Source: Polytrichum commune
Lineage: Eukaryota > Streptophyta > Polytrichopsida > Polytrichales > Polytrichaceae
Assembly: GCA_950295325.1 (NCBI GenBank)
Contig: OX485806.1
Span: forward strand, 57,283,169 to 57,347,168
Length of the DNA: 64,000 nucleotides
Direction: 5' to 3'
The notes below the pieces were generated by a model. The model saw nothing but the letters and a program-made list of their open reading frames with translations, was not told the DNA's origin and searched no databases. The stretch's first letter is position 1. Each line of letters begins with the position of its first letter. Shown here one piece after another: positions 21,171 to 30,654 of this stretch. Both the position numbers and the translations under genes were made by a program.

Positions 21171-22392
21171 CATGGGTGTTCACTCGTGACCAACCAACAC
21201 CCCGCAACAGATGAGCATATATCCATAACACAACATAAGTCGACACCACTAAGGAACAACCATGCGCATGTCAACAAATGTATGCAAATATAATGGGTCT
21301 AATCATAAAAGCCATCATGGGCACTTAATACTACTCAGAGAATACAAATACATCTAACCACGAGTGAACGCCCGTGACCAACCAACGCCATGCAACACAC
21401 AATGCAAGATCCATAACACATGCAGGAAGGTCTACAAGTCATACCCGACTACACAACTGAGGGTCAAAAAATCATTTGGATGAATCATAGATGCCACAGT
21501 GGGCACAAAATATGTCACAAAGTAGATGAATTGTTGTATCCACGGGTGAACACCCGTAGACAATCTATAACCATAAAGGTCTGGCTATCTACAAGAGGAG
21601 TATGAATCAGTAATCCTTTTCAACATCTTGTCATGAGGTTCTCTTTGAGCTATAGTACATTGCTTGCGCTCGACTTCTTCAAGCCGTTTTTTCTCCGTCA
21701 TCAAAACTGTAGCTTCTCGAAATTGTTTCACCATTGCAACCACGTAATCAGACATGGATGAGGTGGTATTGGGTGAACTACACCTCCAACATCCAGAACT
21801 ATTTCCCGAGCCCGTGGGCTCACTGGGGTGAGTGGTTTGGAGAGAAAGGTGTCTCTTCACCCAAGCGCGTGTGACTGGAGCTGCAACCGCGACTACGACC
21901 GGAACAGCCACCGCAACCGCAACCGCAACATCGCGTGTTTGGAGCATATGTGTCTAACACAACAAAGGACAAAATCATATTAGAATCCCTAGGATGCAAC
22001 ACAACTACAAAAAATGGGATTCATGTGGAAAATGAATTACCTTAGGGCATGGAGATGTCACTTCGGCGAAGTCGGCGTTAGCATCCGGAGCACATTGTCG
22101 ACGAGGTGGAGTGGCAATATAGTTCTTACGTCGCGTTTGGAATGGGGAATGTTGTTAGGATACAAGAACATAAGAGTCCATGGAAGAAGGACATTATGTG
22201 CAAGAGGAGCCTGTGGGTTGGCCCGTAGTAAAGTTGAACATGTTCAAAAAGAATGAATTATAGCCGACTAAGTCCTACATATTAAAATTCACCATAACAA
22301 CCATAATTTCCAAGAACACAACTAACACTATCCAAGTGGTCTGATACATTCATTGAATCAACTACCACATTGCCACGGGTGAACACCCGTGG
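21171..22392. repeat. Dispersed palindromes in a degenerate ~181-bp repeat
   Basis: The near-perfect palindrome CCACGGGTGAACACCCGTGG is complete at 22373-22392 and one base off at 21540-21559. More changed versions lie at 21359 and 21171. The first three are 187 and 181 bp apart, and the DNA after each (GACCAACCAAC...CCATAACAC) is also similar, so they are units of a short degenerate tandem repeat. Confidence 0.7.
21585..22256 (-). other. Possible exons of an unrecognised gene
   Basis: The minus strand has an open stretch of 120 codons (21947 to 21585). It carries an Ala/Val or, in another frame, Cys/Gly-rich repeat from GCAACC triplets and a charged helical end (LMTEKKRLEEVERKQ). Around 22030-22180 a second open piece on the same strand contains RRKNYIATPPRRQ. 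The pieces could be exons, but I recognise no family and no splice pair decides it. Confidence 0.2.
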
Positions 22393-22713
22393 GACACTGC
22401 TTGACGACCACTGTGGTTGTAAATAGTCGGGTATTCTCTAACACCGCAGTGTTGCAAAGTAGTAGAATCCTAGTGGGATACATTCATGACCATAACATGT
22501 TTGCATGAACAAAATCCACAAAACCAAAAAAAGTTTCAAATGAAGTTGAAAGCCAACAAAGTTTCAGTTCCACTTATTTCAAATACAATGTACACTAAGT
22601 GCACATGTGCACTATCGGCGGCCCCAATAGGGGATCTACATAGACATCTGCGCCTCTGGAACCATACGGGCAGAAGTCGGTATTTTATGTCTAGCTAATG
22701 ATTGCTTATAAAT

Positions 22714-23430
22714 CTAAGAACTTGGCAGCTCTAGATTGAAGGGTCCCTGGCCTGATGGATAAGGGTTGCTCCCCACAAAATCTGGCACATACTGTTGAGA
22801 ACTCAAGAGCCTTTGTAGGTAATTATGCAGAGTATCCAAGCTTTGGGTTGACAAAAATGGGGGAGGGTTAACGTAGCTCCCAGGAGGGTTTGGGATGCAT
22901 TTGTAAGGGGAGTCATCAACAAGTAATGTAGTTCTATGAGAGGGTTGCTTTGTATGCGGCACTGGATGCATCCGGCTCCACTCAAAAAATGCGCACATGT
23001 CTTTCATAAAGAAGCTTGAATCAACATTCATAGGACTAGGAAGAACTTGTCTTCTCTCATCCTTTAGAGTGTGACACAATTCTTGCCCAAACACATACTC
23101 TGGATGTCTACAACCATTGAAGAAGTGTTGGACAATTGGATGGAGATTCTTCATAAGCTTTGACGACCAGATGACAACATGGAAGTTTGAAAGAACAAAA
23201 CGCAGAAAGCGTCTCAGTCCTTTCCTAGGTATGAGGGCAGTATATGGGAGAAACAGTGGAGCCAACTCCCGAGTTATCAGAGGGCTATGTTGTGATTCAA
23301 GAGTCTTCCTGGTGTTGACATTGTGGCACTTTGTTGACCTCACAAGGATCCCGTTGACATCCAGCACTAACCATATCTTCTCTCTCCGATGGACAACAAT
23401 GCTTGAAGAGGTGAGGATCTGGCGATGACA
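22714..23430 (-). CDS. FCP1/NIF-like HAD phosphatase-family exon
   Basis: An open frame runs from about 23430 to the TGA at 22714. Landmarks of the FCP1 homology (NLI-interacting factor) fold occur in order. Near 23365 is WLVLDVNGILV, where the usual DxDxT nucleophile motif has Asn instead of the second Asp. Near 23175 is VVIWSSKLMKNL (motif II). Near 22930 is TTLLVDDSPYK (motif III, Asp-Asp). The family removes phosphate from serine residues, for example on the RNA polymerase II tail, and Asn-containing plant members may be inactive. The likely true 5' border is a splice acceptor or a truncation near 23435, where a TAG precedes it. No upstream exon was found before the retrotransposon gag at 23552, so it may be a captured gene fragment. 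Confidence 0.7.
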   Translation of the reverse strand, partial: CHRQILTSSSIVVHRREKIWLVLDVNGILVRSTKCHNVNTRKTLESQHSPLITRELAPLFLPYTALIPRKGLRRFLRFVLSNFHVVIWSSKLMKNLHPIVQHFFNGCRHPEYVFGQELCHTLKDERRQVLPSPMNVDSSFFMKDMCAFFEWSRMHPVPHTKQPSHRTTLLVDDSPYKCIPNPPGSYVNPPPFLSTQSLDTLHNYLQRLLSSQQYVPDFVGSNPYPSGQGPFNLELPSS

Positions 23431-23442
23431 ATATTGAAAGTC

Positions 23443-23505
23443 ATTCTAAAGGATTTTTATCTAAGGAAACAATATATTCTAAAGGATTTTTATCAAAGGA
23501 AACAA
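23443..23505. repeat. Two direct 30-bp repeats at a junction
   Basis: A 30-bp phrase beginning ATTCTAAAGGATTTTTATC occurs at 23443 and 23476 (period 33) with one difference. It lies between the phosphatase exon and the truncated end of gag. Confidence 0.85.
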
Positions 23506-23551
23506 CAGATTGGATAGACATGAGTATGTATCAGGATGAGAAAATGCATTG

Positions 23552-24342
23552 CACCTCTAATTGTTCCCGACTTAAAGAAACCTTGAATGAAGAATTGTTT
23601 TAGTGTGTCATCATTGAGCATAGTGCCCACCAATCGTGTACACACTAAATCAAACCTCCTAATGTAAGCCGAGATCTTTTCTTCCCTTCCTTGCTTCAAT
23701 GAAGCCAATGCCCTCAAAGCCGTGCTTTGGCCGACCTCCGGCCTAAACTCATTCAACCCCCGCTTCTTGGAAGGTCTTCAGGAATAGCCGGATGAAATCC
23801 ACCCAGTCATCCCTGGTCTCGTCTGGGACATCTTGGTACCATTTCAATGCCTCCCCTTTTAACAGTCCTTGGAAGATCCGGCCCTTGGCATCCGCATCCT
23901 CTTCGTTGGCGGTGGCAATGGACTCGAACTCACAATACCAGTCATCCACATCCTGACTTCCGTCTCCTCGGAATCGACTATACTTGAGTCGAGTTGCTGG
24001 GGCCATCCGGGCGGCGGGAATCCCCTCCTCTTCAGACTCCGCTCCCGTCCCCCTTGATCCGTCTGGAGTGGAAAATCCGGAGAATCCGGCGGGATTCGGA
24101 CTGGGTGGGGCGGACTCGTCCAAGGATAATACTATAACATCCCCTTCCTCTCTCGAGGTGGTCCGGGCCCTTCGGTCCGAGTTGGTGTCGGGTAAGGTGG
24201 GCGTTATCAACCCTCCTCTTAGATTTTCGAGCCGGGCGGATCTCCAGGGCGCTGTACCAAACGTCTGGGATCTGCTCATCCCAGCGAGAGACACATTGCA
24301 GAACGGAATCCACCTTGCGACAGTGTGCATCAGCAGGTCCAA
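23552..24342 (-). pseudogene. gag of the giant-LTR element, frameshifted and truncated
   Basis: It starts close after the primer site. The likely start is the Met of MSRSQTF near 24279. The acidic N-terminus (EEGDVIVLSLDE) leads to a retrotransposon-gag capsid domain (YSRFRGDGSQDVDDWYCEFE, then GLLKGEALKWYQDVP). A one-base change in a run of G at about 23758-23763 shifts the frame. The domain continues in the next frame as VGQSTALRALASLKQGREEK to about 23554 (SGTIRG). There the element ends abruptly and unrelated sequence follows. The gene shows that the 4.1-kb repeat beside it is a true 5' LTR. Confidence 0.88.
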
Positions 24343-24368
24343 AGCGTCTCCTCCCCCCTACAGCTTTA

Positions 24369-24389
24369 GAATCCCCGGCAGCGGCGCCA
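24369..24389 (-). other. Primer-binding site, tRNA-Asp type
   Basis: On the minus strand, six bases after the LTR end, stands TGGCGCCGCTGCCGGGGAT. It matches the complement of the 3' end of plant tRNA-Asp (TGGCGCCGTTGCCGGGGAT) with one difference. Athila-type elements use the same primer. Confidence 0.88.
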
Positions 24390-24899
24390 AAAACGTGTGG
24401 GGACACGCGAACACCAAAATGTCCGGATTGGCGGTTTTAAGTGCCTAATCCGGGTTGTCCGGATGACCCTAGTATCGTCCAGGGATTCTGTGAAGTGTAG
24501 GAGGTCTAAAACTCTCCGTACCTGCTTATTTCTTCTTCCTTAGCCAAATTTCCGGAAATCCTAATTTCCGGATATTTGGTCTTTGGGGACATTCTTAGCC
24601 TTTTTTTTCGGAGGGTACCTCTCCGGATGTTATTTCTAGGTCCTCTTTATAATACTTACCCACCCCTTTACGTCTACGCTCTAGAATAATTGGTTTCTTC
24701 CGGTGAAGACGTCCTTGATAAGGTTAGAATCCGGGAACTCCCTCACAACCAATCCGGATTGATCAGGTCCGTCCTGGCAGGTCACGCAGAGAGATCTGGA
24801 TTGTTTCTTGGGACCATAGTGGCCAGAGGAGTCCGGATTCCAACCGGAGATCTAACTCGACGGGATGAGTAGGTGACCCGTACCACTTTCCGGATTACC

Positions 24900-25330
24900 C
24901 CGTCCAAAGACTGTGAGACCTCTTCAGAAGGTCGGATGGCGTAAGTCCGGCACCTTCCGGATCTTGCCCAGTCCTAACGACGGCTATCTCACATGGACGT
25001 TACCCAGGCATTCGGAACAATGAGGATCTCTTCCTACTGCACTCCGGAGGTGGCCTCCTATCGGAATCCTTACTGATCCGGACCTCTCCTTCTCCGTCCG
25101 ACGGATCTGTCCGGCTACCTTTACCTTGGATTCTACTCAATCTGAGATAACTAGGCGATCCGTACCACTAATCCGGGCAGGTCCGTCTAAGGACGGTGGG
25201 ACCTCTTCAGAAGATCAGATTGGCGTAAGTCCGGATTCCTTCCGGATCTCACCCAATCTTTCCAGCGGCTATCCCACCTAGACGTTACCCAACCTACCGG
25301 ATTAGTGAGGTTTCCCTCCCACTACACTCA
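24900..25330 (-). repeat. Duplicated module in the giant LTR
   Basis: Two similar stretches of about 190 bp, with starts near 25325 and 25040 on the minus strand, both contain AGTCCGGCACC/AGTCCGGATTCC and CCTCTTCAGAAG phrases. They correspond to the pair at 10647/10925 and 62469/62750. Confidence 0.8.
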
Positions 25331-25782
25331 GAGAGGATCTACAAGGCGGTAACCGGATTTGATCCGGGTCTCCTCTCTCATGTCCTATCCGGAACTCCTA
25401 TCCCTCATGCCCTCCCTTTCTCTTCCACTAACGATCTCCGGGTCATTCATACACACATCAATCAAGAGAAGTCAAGGGGTGAGAAGCAAAGCCATTTATT
25501 CAGGGTAGGAATAACCACAATACAACAATGGAGAAGGAACCCCCCTCAAGCTCCTTATTCAGCCTTAAGTAGAGGCTCAAAAATCCCTAAACTGAGGGCG
25601 GCGGCCCAAACGGCCGCCGCTCAAGAAAACCCTAACTACCCCCGGTCTCCCGGATTTCTCGGATCCAGATCCGGGTTTTCCGCTGACACTACCAAAGGAA
25701 AATTTTATTAATCGTCTTCAAAAACTCCTAAGTCCTACCTGCCTACCTCCCTTCTGCCTAACCAATCTAGCCACTCCCCTAA

Positions 25783-27855
25783 TTAAGAAGACCGGTGCTT
25801 CTTCGGAGCCGATCCCTCCTTTGAGTGACTCCCTAATCCGCTGACGGCGGATGAGCCCCCGGCCGGCGACGCCTTCTGCAGCCGCGTGAGCATCCTCCTC
25901 ATGTTCGGAGACGGAGCAACCTCGTCCTCCGAATCCGCTGCCCTCTCGGTCCGTGGGGTAGCGGTCCCTGGTGTCCCGGAGACTGTCCCTGGGGTTCCGG
26001 AAGCTGTCCCCATCCGGATGCTTCGGACTGGAGAAGGATCGCTTCCGGTGCCCTGCTCCGGATTCCGTCCACCCGAGAGTGAAGCCGTCCGCGGATCCCT
26101 GTTGGAGGCCGCTCTCAAGTGTGGCGGAGGAAATGGACTCACCACTTGGCAATCCCGTGGAGACGATGGCGAGGCGTGGGTCATAGGAGCCTTGCCCCTA
26201 CTCGGAGTGGCCTCCCGATCGGAAGTCTGGTGCCGGATCGGCGTCCGAGCCCTATCCGGAGTCCGGGACCTATCCGAGTTCCGCGGAACAGGGGACTGGC
26301 CCCTTCCGGATCGGACCGACCCGGTGCTCTTCCGCCTCACCTGGGGAGAACGGACCCTTTCCGGAGCCCCTCCGGAATTACCAGGCCGAGAGCCGCCTCC
26401 TTGCTGGCTGGGTCCTGCAGAGGCCGGCGGATTCTGAACCAGGGCTACTTCACCAACCACCTCGTAGAGGGTTCCGGTTGGTGACCCTGGCGGACCCGGA
26501 TAGAGCACCCTCCGCGGTGTTCCGCTTGGCGGGACCACCCTCTGGATTTCCGCCAGGAGATCCTTCATCGTCCGTGAATACTTCACGAGGATGGGGAGGG
26601 TCTGCCTGGCGGAAGCCGGTTCTCCGGACTCCATCATCCGGTCGTAGAGATGTGCCTTGTTCACGATCTCCGCCGGATGACCCACCAGCTCCCGGATCCG
26701 GCTGAAGAGCACTGCCTGCTCCGCATGGTACTTCCGGATCTCCTCACTCTTCTGACTCAGCTCCTGGGTCATAGCTGCTACCTGTGCGGTGAGGTGGGCG
26801 TTCTCCGTCTTGGCTTGCTCCAGCTCCTTCCGGTCCGCCCTCTTTGCCAATTCCCGGAGAATGTTTCCGGGTCCGCAGTCGTCCAGAGCATGGTTCGCCC
26901 CCTTGACGATGTGCTCCAGTCGGTAATACTGGGTCTTGAGGTCCTCCATCCCCTCCTGGAACCGCTTGAATGGATTCTCCGGGAAGTCCCAAGCGGATAG
27001 GTCCACATTTCGCCATGGGGTCTCCCGGCTGGGTCCGGCTTCCGGATGTTGGTGCGGGGGAGGGGGAGAGAGTGGCCTCGAGACGGTTGGTGGCGGGCTT
27101 CCGGGTGACGAGGGAGGTGCTTCCGGAAGAATAGGGTCGCTGGAGGTCTCCGTCTCGACGTCTCCGGCTTCCGGGAGCAGCTTGTAGGTGACCTCATCCG
27201 CCGCTATTGTGAGCAGGTCCTCCTCCTCTGCCGTGATGCAGTCGAAATGCTGGTAGAGGTGCAAAATGAAGGGGGAGAGGAAGGAGGGTTTCCGGCCAAT
27301 ATGGGGGAGGGCCCGTCCGACTATCTCCTGGATGATCAGGCCCCAATTCACCGGCCGGACTCCGGACATTGCACCAAACAGCGTGTTAACCATGGTGAGG
27401 CTAATCCGCTTCGGCTTGTCCGGATTGAGAATGGGCAGGAGAAACTCTAGCACTCTCCACTCCCTAATATTCCGGCAGTTCCCTGGGTGAAACCCGTCCT
27501 TTGGATCCGCGTCCCCTCTGAACTTCCCGGCGAACAGGCCGTCGCGGCGGCCGGCCCACCCCTCCGTGATTCCCCTGGGAAACCCGTAGACCCTGTTCCA
27601 CGTATCCGGAGTCCAATGTTCTGGATCCCTCCTCTTTGTGCCTAGCCACTGATTTCCCCTCTCGAATTTAAACTCGCGGAGGGTATCTTCCGCTCTGAGA
27701 TTCCAGGGTTTGGAGAGCAATCCCGCACAACCCATGACCCTGAGATCCTCCGCGAGCTCCTGCAGCTCTCTATCCTCCCTCGGAATTGCAGGGGTGAGGG
27801 CTTTCAGCGGAATCGGGATGGGTTCCCGCTGATCCTCTTCCCGTGCTTCCGGCAT
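25783..27855 (-). CDS. LTR-encoded 690-aa coiled-coil protein, intact
   Basis: The frame is open from the ATG at 27855 to the stop at 25783 and lies wholly within the LTR, in sense. The start is supported because both other copies have MPEA at the same place. Residues 30-230 look globular (KPWNLRAEDTLREF, RVYGFPRG, GAMSGVRPVNWGLI, PSFLSPFILHLYQHFD). This part loosely resembles the region found in Athila-type ORFs and annotated as a putative plant transposon protein, which is an inference from residue pattern only. Residues 235-285 are Pro/Ser-rich, and 335-395 form a heptad-like coiled coil (LAKRADRKELEQAKTENAHL). Residues 395-470 are again ordered, while 480-690 are Arg/Ser/Pro-rich and end in basic KKHRSS. 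There is no zinc knuckle, protease or polymerase motif. A role in RNA or DNA binding, packaging or regulation is possible but unproven. Confidence 0.8.
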   Translation of the reverse strand: MPEAREEDQREPIPIPLKALTPAIPREDRELQELAEDLRVMGCAGLLSKPWNLRAEDTLREFKFERGNQWLGTKRRDPEHWTPDTWNRVYGFPRGITEGWAGRRDGLFAGKFRGDADPKDGFHPGNCRNIREWRVLEFLLPILNPDKPKRISLTMVNTLFGAMSGVRPVNWGLIIQEIVGRALPHIGRKPSFLSPFILHLYQHFDCITAEEEDLLTIAADEVTYKLLPEAGDVETETSSDPILPEAPPSSPGSPPPTVSRPLSPPPPHQHPEAGPSRETPWRNVDLSAWDFPENPFKRFQEGMEDLKTQYYRLEHIVKGANHALDDCGPGNILRELAKRADRKELEQAKTENAHLTAQVAAMTQELSQKSEEIRKYHAEQAVLFSRIRELVGHPAEIVNKAHLYDRMMESGEPASARQTLPILVKYSRTMKDLLAEIQRVVPPSGTPRRVLYPGPPGSPTGTLYEVVGEVALVQNPPASAGPSQQGGGSRPGNSGGAPERVRSPQVRRKSTGSVRSGRGQSPVPRNSDRSRTPDRARTPIRHQTSDREATPSRGKAPMTHASPSSPRDCQVVSPFPPPHLRAASNRDPRTASLSGGRNPEQGTGSDPSPVRSIRMGTASGTPGTVSGTPGTATPRTERAADSEDEVAPSPNMRRMLTRLQKASPAGGSSAVSGLGSHSKEGSAPKKHRSS

Positions 27856-28086
27856 TTTCCTCTCCTCTCACCCTTTCTGGCTTGCAACCTCTCTCTCTCT
27901 CTTCCGGAGTCCTTCTCTTCCGTCTAAGTGCCACAAAGTCCCGGCAAGCCCACTGCCGGTGACTGAAAAGTGCTGAGTCCCAGCAATCCAACTGCTGGCG
28001 GCTCGAAAGAAGGAACACCTCACCACTCGTTCTCTCAACAGGTTGCCTTTTTCCAGAAAAGAGTGGGAGGGAGAAGGAAGGGACCC

Positions 28087-28262
28087 TTAAATATCCTTCC
28101 TCCCTCTTCCTTCCCCTGTTACTGTTCGGTTTAACGGAAAACGGTTACCAACCGTTTTCCGGCGGTTCCCACCAACGGTTTTACTAACATTTTCACCAAC
28201 GGCTCTCTTTTCCCCCAACCGCCATAAGGCCCGTTGTAACCGCCACTTCCGGGCCGTTGGGT
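28087..28262 (-). promoter_or_regulatory. Putative LTR promoter of the 690-aa gene
   Basis: A TATA-like TATTTAA sits at 28087-28093, 232 nt before the ATG. Upstream of it (28130-28262) AACGG or its complement occurs about eight times, for example CCAACGG, AAACGG and CCGTTTT. The arrangement repeats in the other two LTR copies, although the sequence between motifs differs. Function is inferred. Confidence 0.5.
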
Positions 28263-28522
28263 AATCTTGGCGCGTCCGTCACTTGGTCCGGACCAAGGGT
28301 TTGGACCATGATTACATGGTCCGCCCATCCTATTTGACGGACTGGTCATAGTACTTATTTAAAGTCGTTTTACCGCACAAGGCGGGGCTAGACTACTCTA
28401 TTTCCTAGTACCATTAATTTTGTCCTAATAGACCCTATTATCCTCAGATAAGCAAGGTAAAATACGGAAATTGAATCCGTATTTACGTATTTCCGTCTTT
28501 CCGTCGAATTTGGACTCCCACA

Positions 28523-28894
28523 AAACTCAAAATTCCCTAACTCGGAGACTCACCCAAGGTGAGTGTCAAAGTTGACTCTTCCTCAATTTAATTACCCCTC
28601 TAAGATTTAGTGGACTAATGCTCGTAAAATTAATGTTATGTCCTTATGTCATTTCCAAGGAAGTTTAAGAAATTACCTTAAGCCGCGCTCCTCCTTCAAA
28701 ACAAAAATGCATAAAAGAAACTGCAATTCATTCCAAGGAAAGAATTTAAATGCCACTAATCTAATAAATTCAAAAACCCAAAAACCAATGTGAAACACTT
28801 ACCATGCACCAAGTGCTCCTTCCTCTCTATCAAGTTCGTGCCTCCAAGTCTTGATCCTCTAATCCCGCTTTGCTCCCGGCGGACACACCATTTA
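28523..28894. other. Unassigned spacer beside the giant LTR
   Basis: It is AT-rich with no gene. It separates the giant LTR from LTR-like block D2. TGGTGTGTCCGCCGGGAGC on the minus strand (about 28872-28890), four bases after the end of D2, looks like a decayed primer site, but I cannot name the tRNA. Confidence 0.4.
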
Positions 28895-30654
28895 TGTCAG
28901 CCACAAACCCCACCCCTGTGCGTCGTAGTCCGGGTGAAGGTCCGTAGCTCACATGAAGTCCCGCATTTTAATTAACCATTGGGATTTGAATCCGAACCAA
29001 TTTATGACTTGATTTAATGGACTCCCCTTTCTTTATTAATCAAACCAAAAGTGTTCATAAACACCTCAGTCACACGCCACACTAAAGTCACACCCAAATC
29101 CAACGTTATTCTAAACTACTTTAGCCCACATTCACACTACCCTTAATGTGGGTTTCACCACGTGAGTTCTCATCATTTAATCATGCTTATTGACTGGGTT
29201 TGAACCCCCGGCCTAAGGCCATGGTCAACCAACATGATCAATTCAATTCATTATACTACCCTAATGAGTTGCCACCAATGCTACAGGCAATGCATGCTCC
29301 CTGCACTAATATTCTCAATGTTGGCAGTCCTCCAGACTTCGGCCAACAAGCTATGTCTCCGACCTCACAACACTGGTTCGGCCTAGAATGCAGGCTGCAC
29401 CCTTCTCGCCTAGCGGCCACCTCATTTCATGGCTTCCCACCAGCCATGGTTGCTACAAGGTCTTCTTGCGGCATCCATTCCCAGGTGCTGGGTGGAAGTC
29501 CCCTGTTTCCTCAATTGTCACCCAACCAGCGAGGGAATTGCTAGCTTCTTGCGAAACCTAAGTCCCTTGTCAAGGCTGTCTCGTCTCTCAGTCCCCCGGG
29601 CAACCTCAGTCATCCCTGCATCTCATCCGCTCCCAGCACTCCTTGCAATTTCTGTTTCCTCCCCTGCCAAAATTCAGCAGCCTACAAGCATTTTGGTTGC
29701 AGCTCACTGCCACAGGTGCTTATACTCCCTTACACCCAACAATCAGCACACTCAACCTCCGAGGTCCAAGCTTCCCGGGCTGGACCCACATGCTTCGCAA
29801 CTAAATCCGGCTAATTCTGAGATCAATCTAATACTGCAGCCAGCCACTCTTGACAGCTTGTCAAGCCGTAGTCATGCTCTCCCTTCAATCCTGACCCATT
29901 TCTAGCCAGCTGCCGCTTGAAGAGTGAATTCAATTGATGAAGCATTTCCGCCTGAATCCCCTCAACCTAATCTCAGTTTGATAGCGTCTTGAACTGTTAC
30001 AGTTCCCTTCGCATCACTTCCACACTCGCATTTTCCCAACAGTGTGTGACATCCTCCCAACAGCCCAGTCCTCCTTCTTGCCTCCGGCTCCGAACCACCT
30101 TATCACACCTCCTCAACTCTTCCTGCCCGTTTCCTACCTTCCTGCTGCCCTCGCCGAGAGGCTTCCAGAATGTTGGACCAGCAGCTTTTATTCACCCGAA
30201 CCGGCCACTGGCTACCCTGAACAGGGGCATCAAACTACCCCCTTCGGCGTTGAATTCCCACACACCTTCCAGCAACTCTCTGCCTTTCATCTTCACCTGA
30301 AAACCCACACCCCTCGAGGACCAGAGGCTCTGCCTCCTTGCAGCGCAGCCGTCATATCCTCAAAACCCCGGGAACACCCTTGAATGGATAGTGAGGGTCC
30401 CAACTCGAACTCTAAAACCCTGAATTGACACCCCTTGTCTCTAACTTCACATTTTTCCCTTTCGTGACATAGCTTTCTAAGCTAATGTTTGACTTCCCTA
30501 ATTAACTCAAAAACCCAAGCCTAATGTAACTTTGATCTACACTAATAAACATCACCCTTTTTTATGTTTTAAAATTTGATTAACAAATCCAAGACCAAAT
30601 TGTAATGACTTTTAATGTTCAAGAACATGTGTAGGAACAATTTTTGGGCTCACA
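28895..30654 (-). repeat. LTR-like block D2
   Basis: On the minus strand it starts TGTGAGCCCAAAAAT (30654) and ends GGCTGACA (28895), about 1760 bp. Its end shares GTGCGTCGTAGTCCGGGTGA with D1. The primer-site-like sequence after it suggests a 5' LTR. The right boundary is uncertain because the MULE reading frame passes through it. No target duplication is visible (ATTTA against ACGGG). Open frames inside it are not supported as genes. Confidence 0.42.

Larger units (their letters stand above)
24396..28522 (-). repeat. Giant 4.1-kb 5' LTR with an intact internal gene
   Basis: On the minus strand it begins TGTGGGAGTCC (28522) and ends GTGTCCCCACA (24396), 4127 bp long. It is followed by the primer site and gag, which identifies it as the 5' LTR. 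It parallels the solo copy at 59416-63385 and the interrupted copy at 947-11549. In order it contains an upstream region rich in AACGG, a TATA-like TATTTAA (28087-28093), a 690-codon reading frame, and the paired 190-bp modules near the 3' end. The other end of this element is not in the window. Confidence 0.93.

Noticed and set aside
25886-27490. Plus-strand open frames of up to 183 codons opposite the 690-aa gene
   Set aside because: They are complements of the minus-strand gene, whose frame is supported by two other copies.
29200-30383. Open frames of 103-158 codons in block D2
   Set aside because: They overlap in different frames, have no recognisable domain and have no counterpart in D1.
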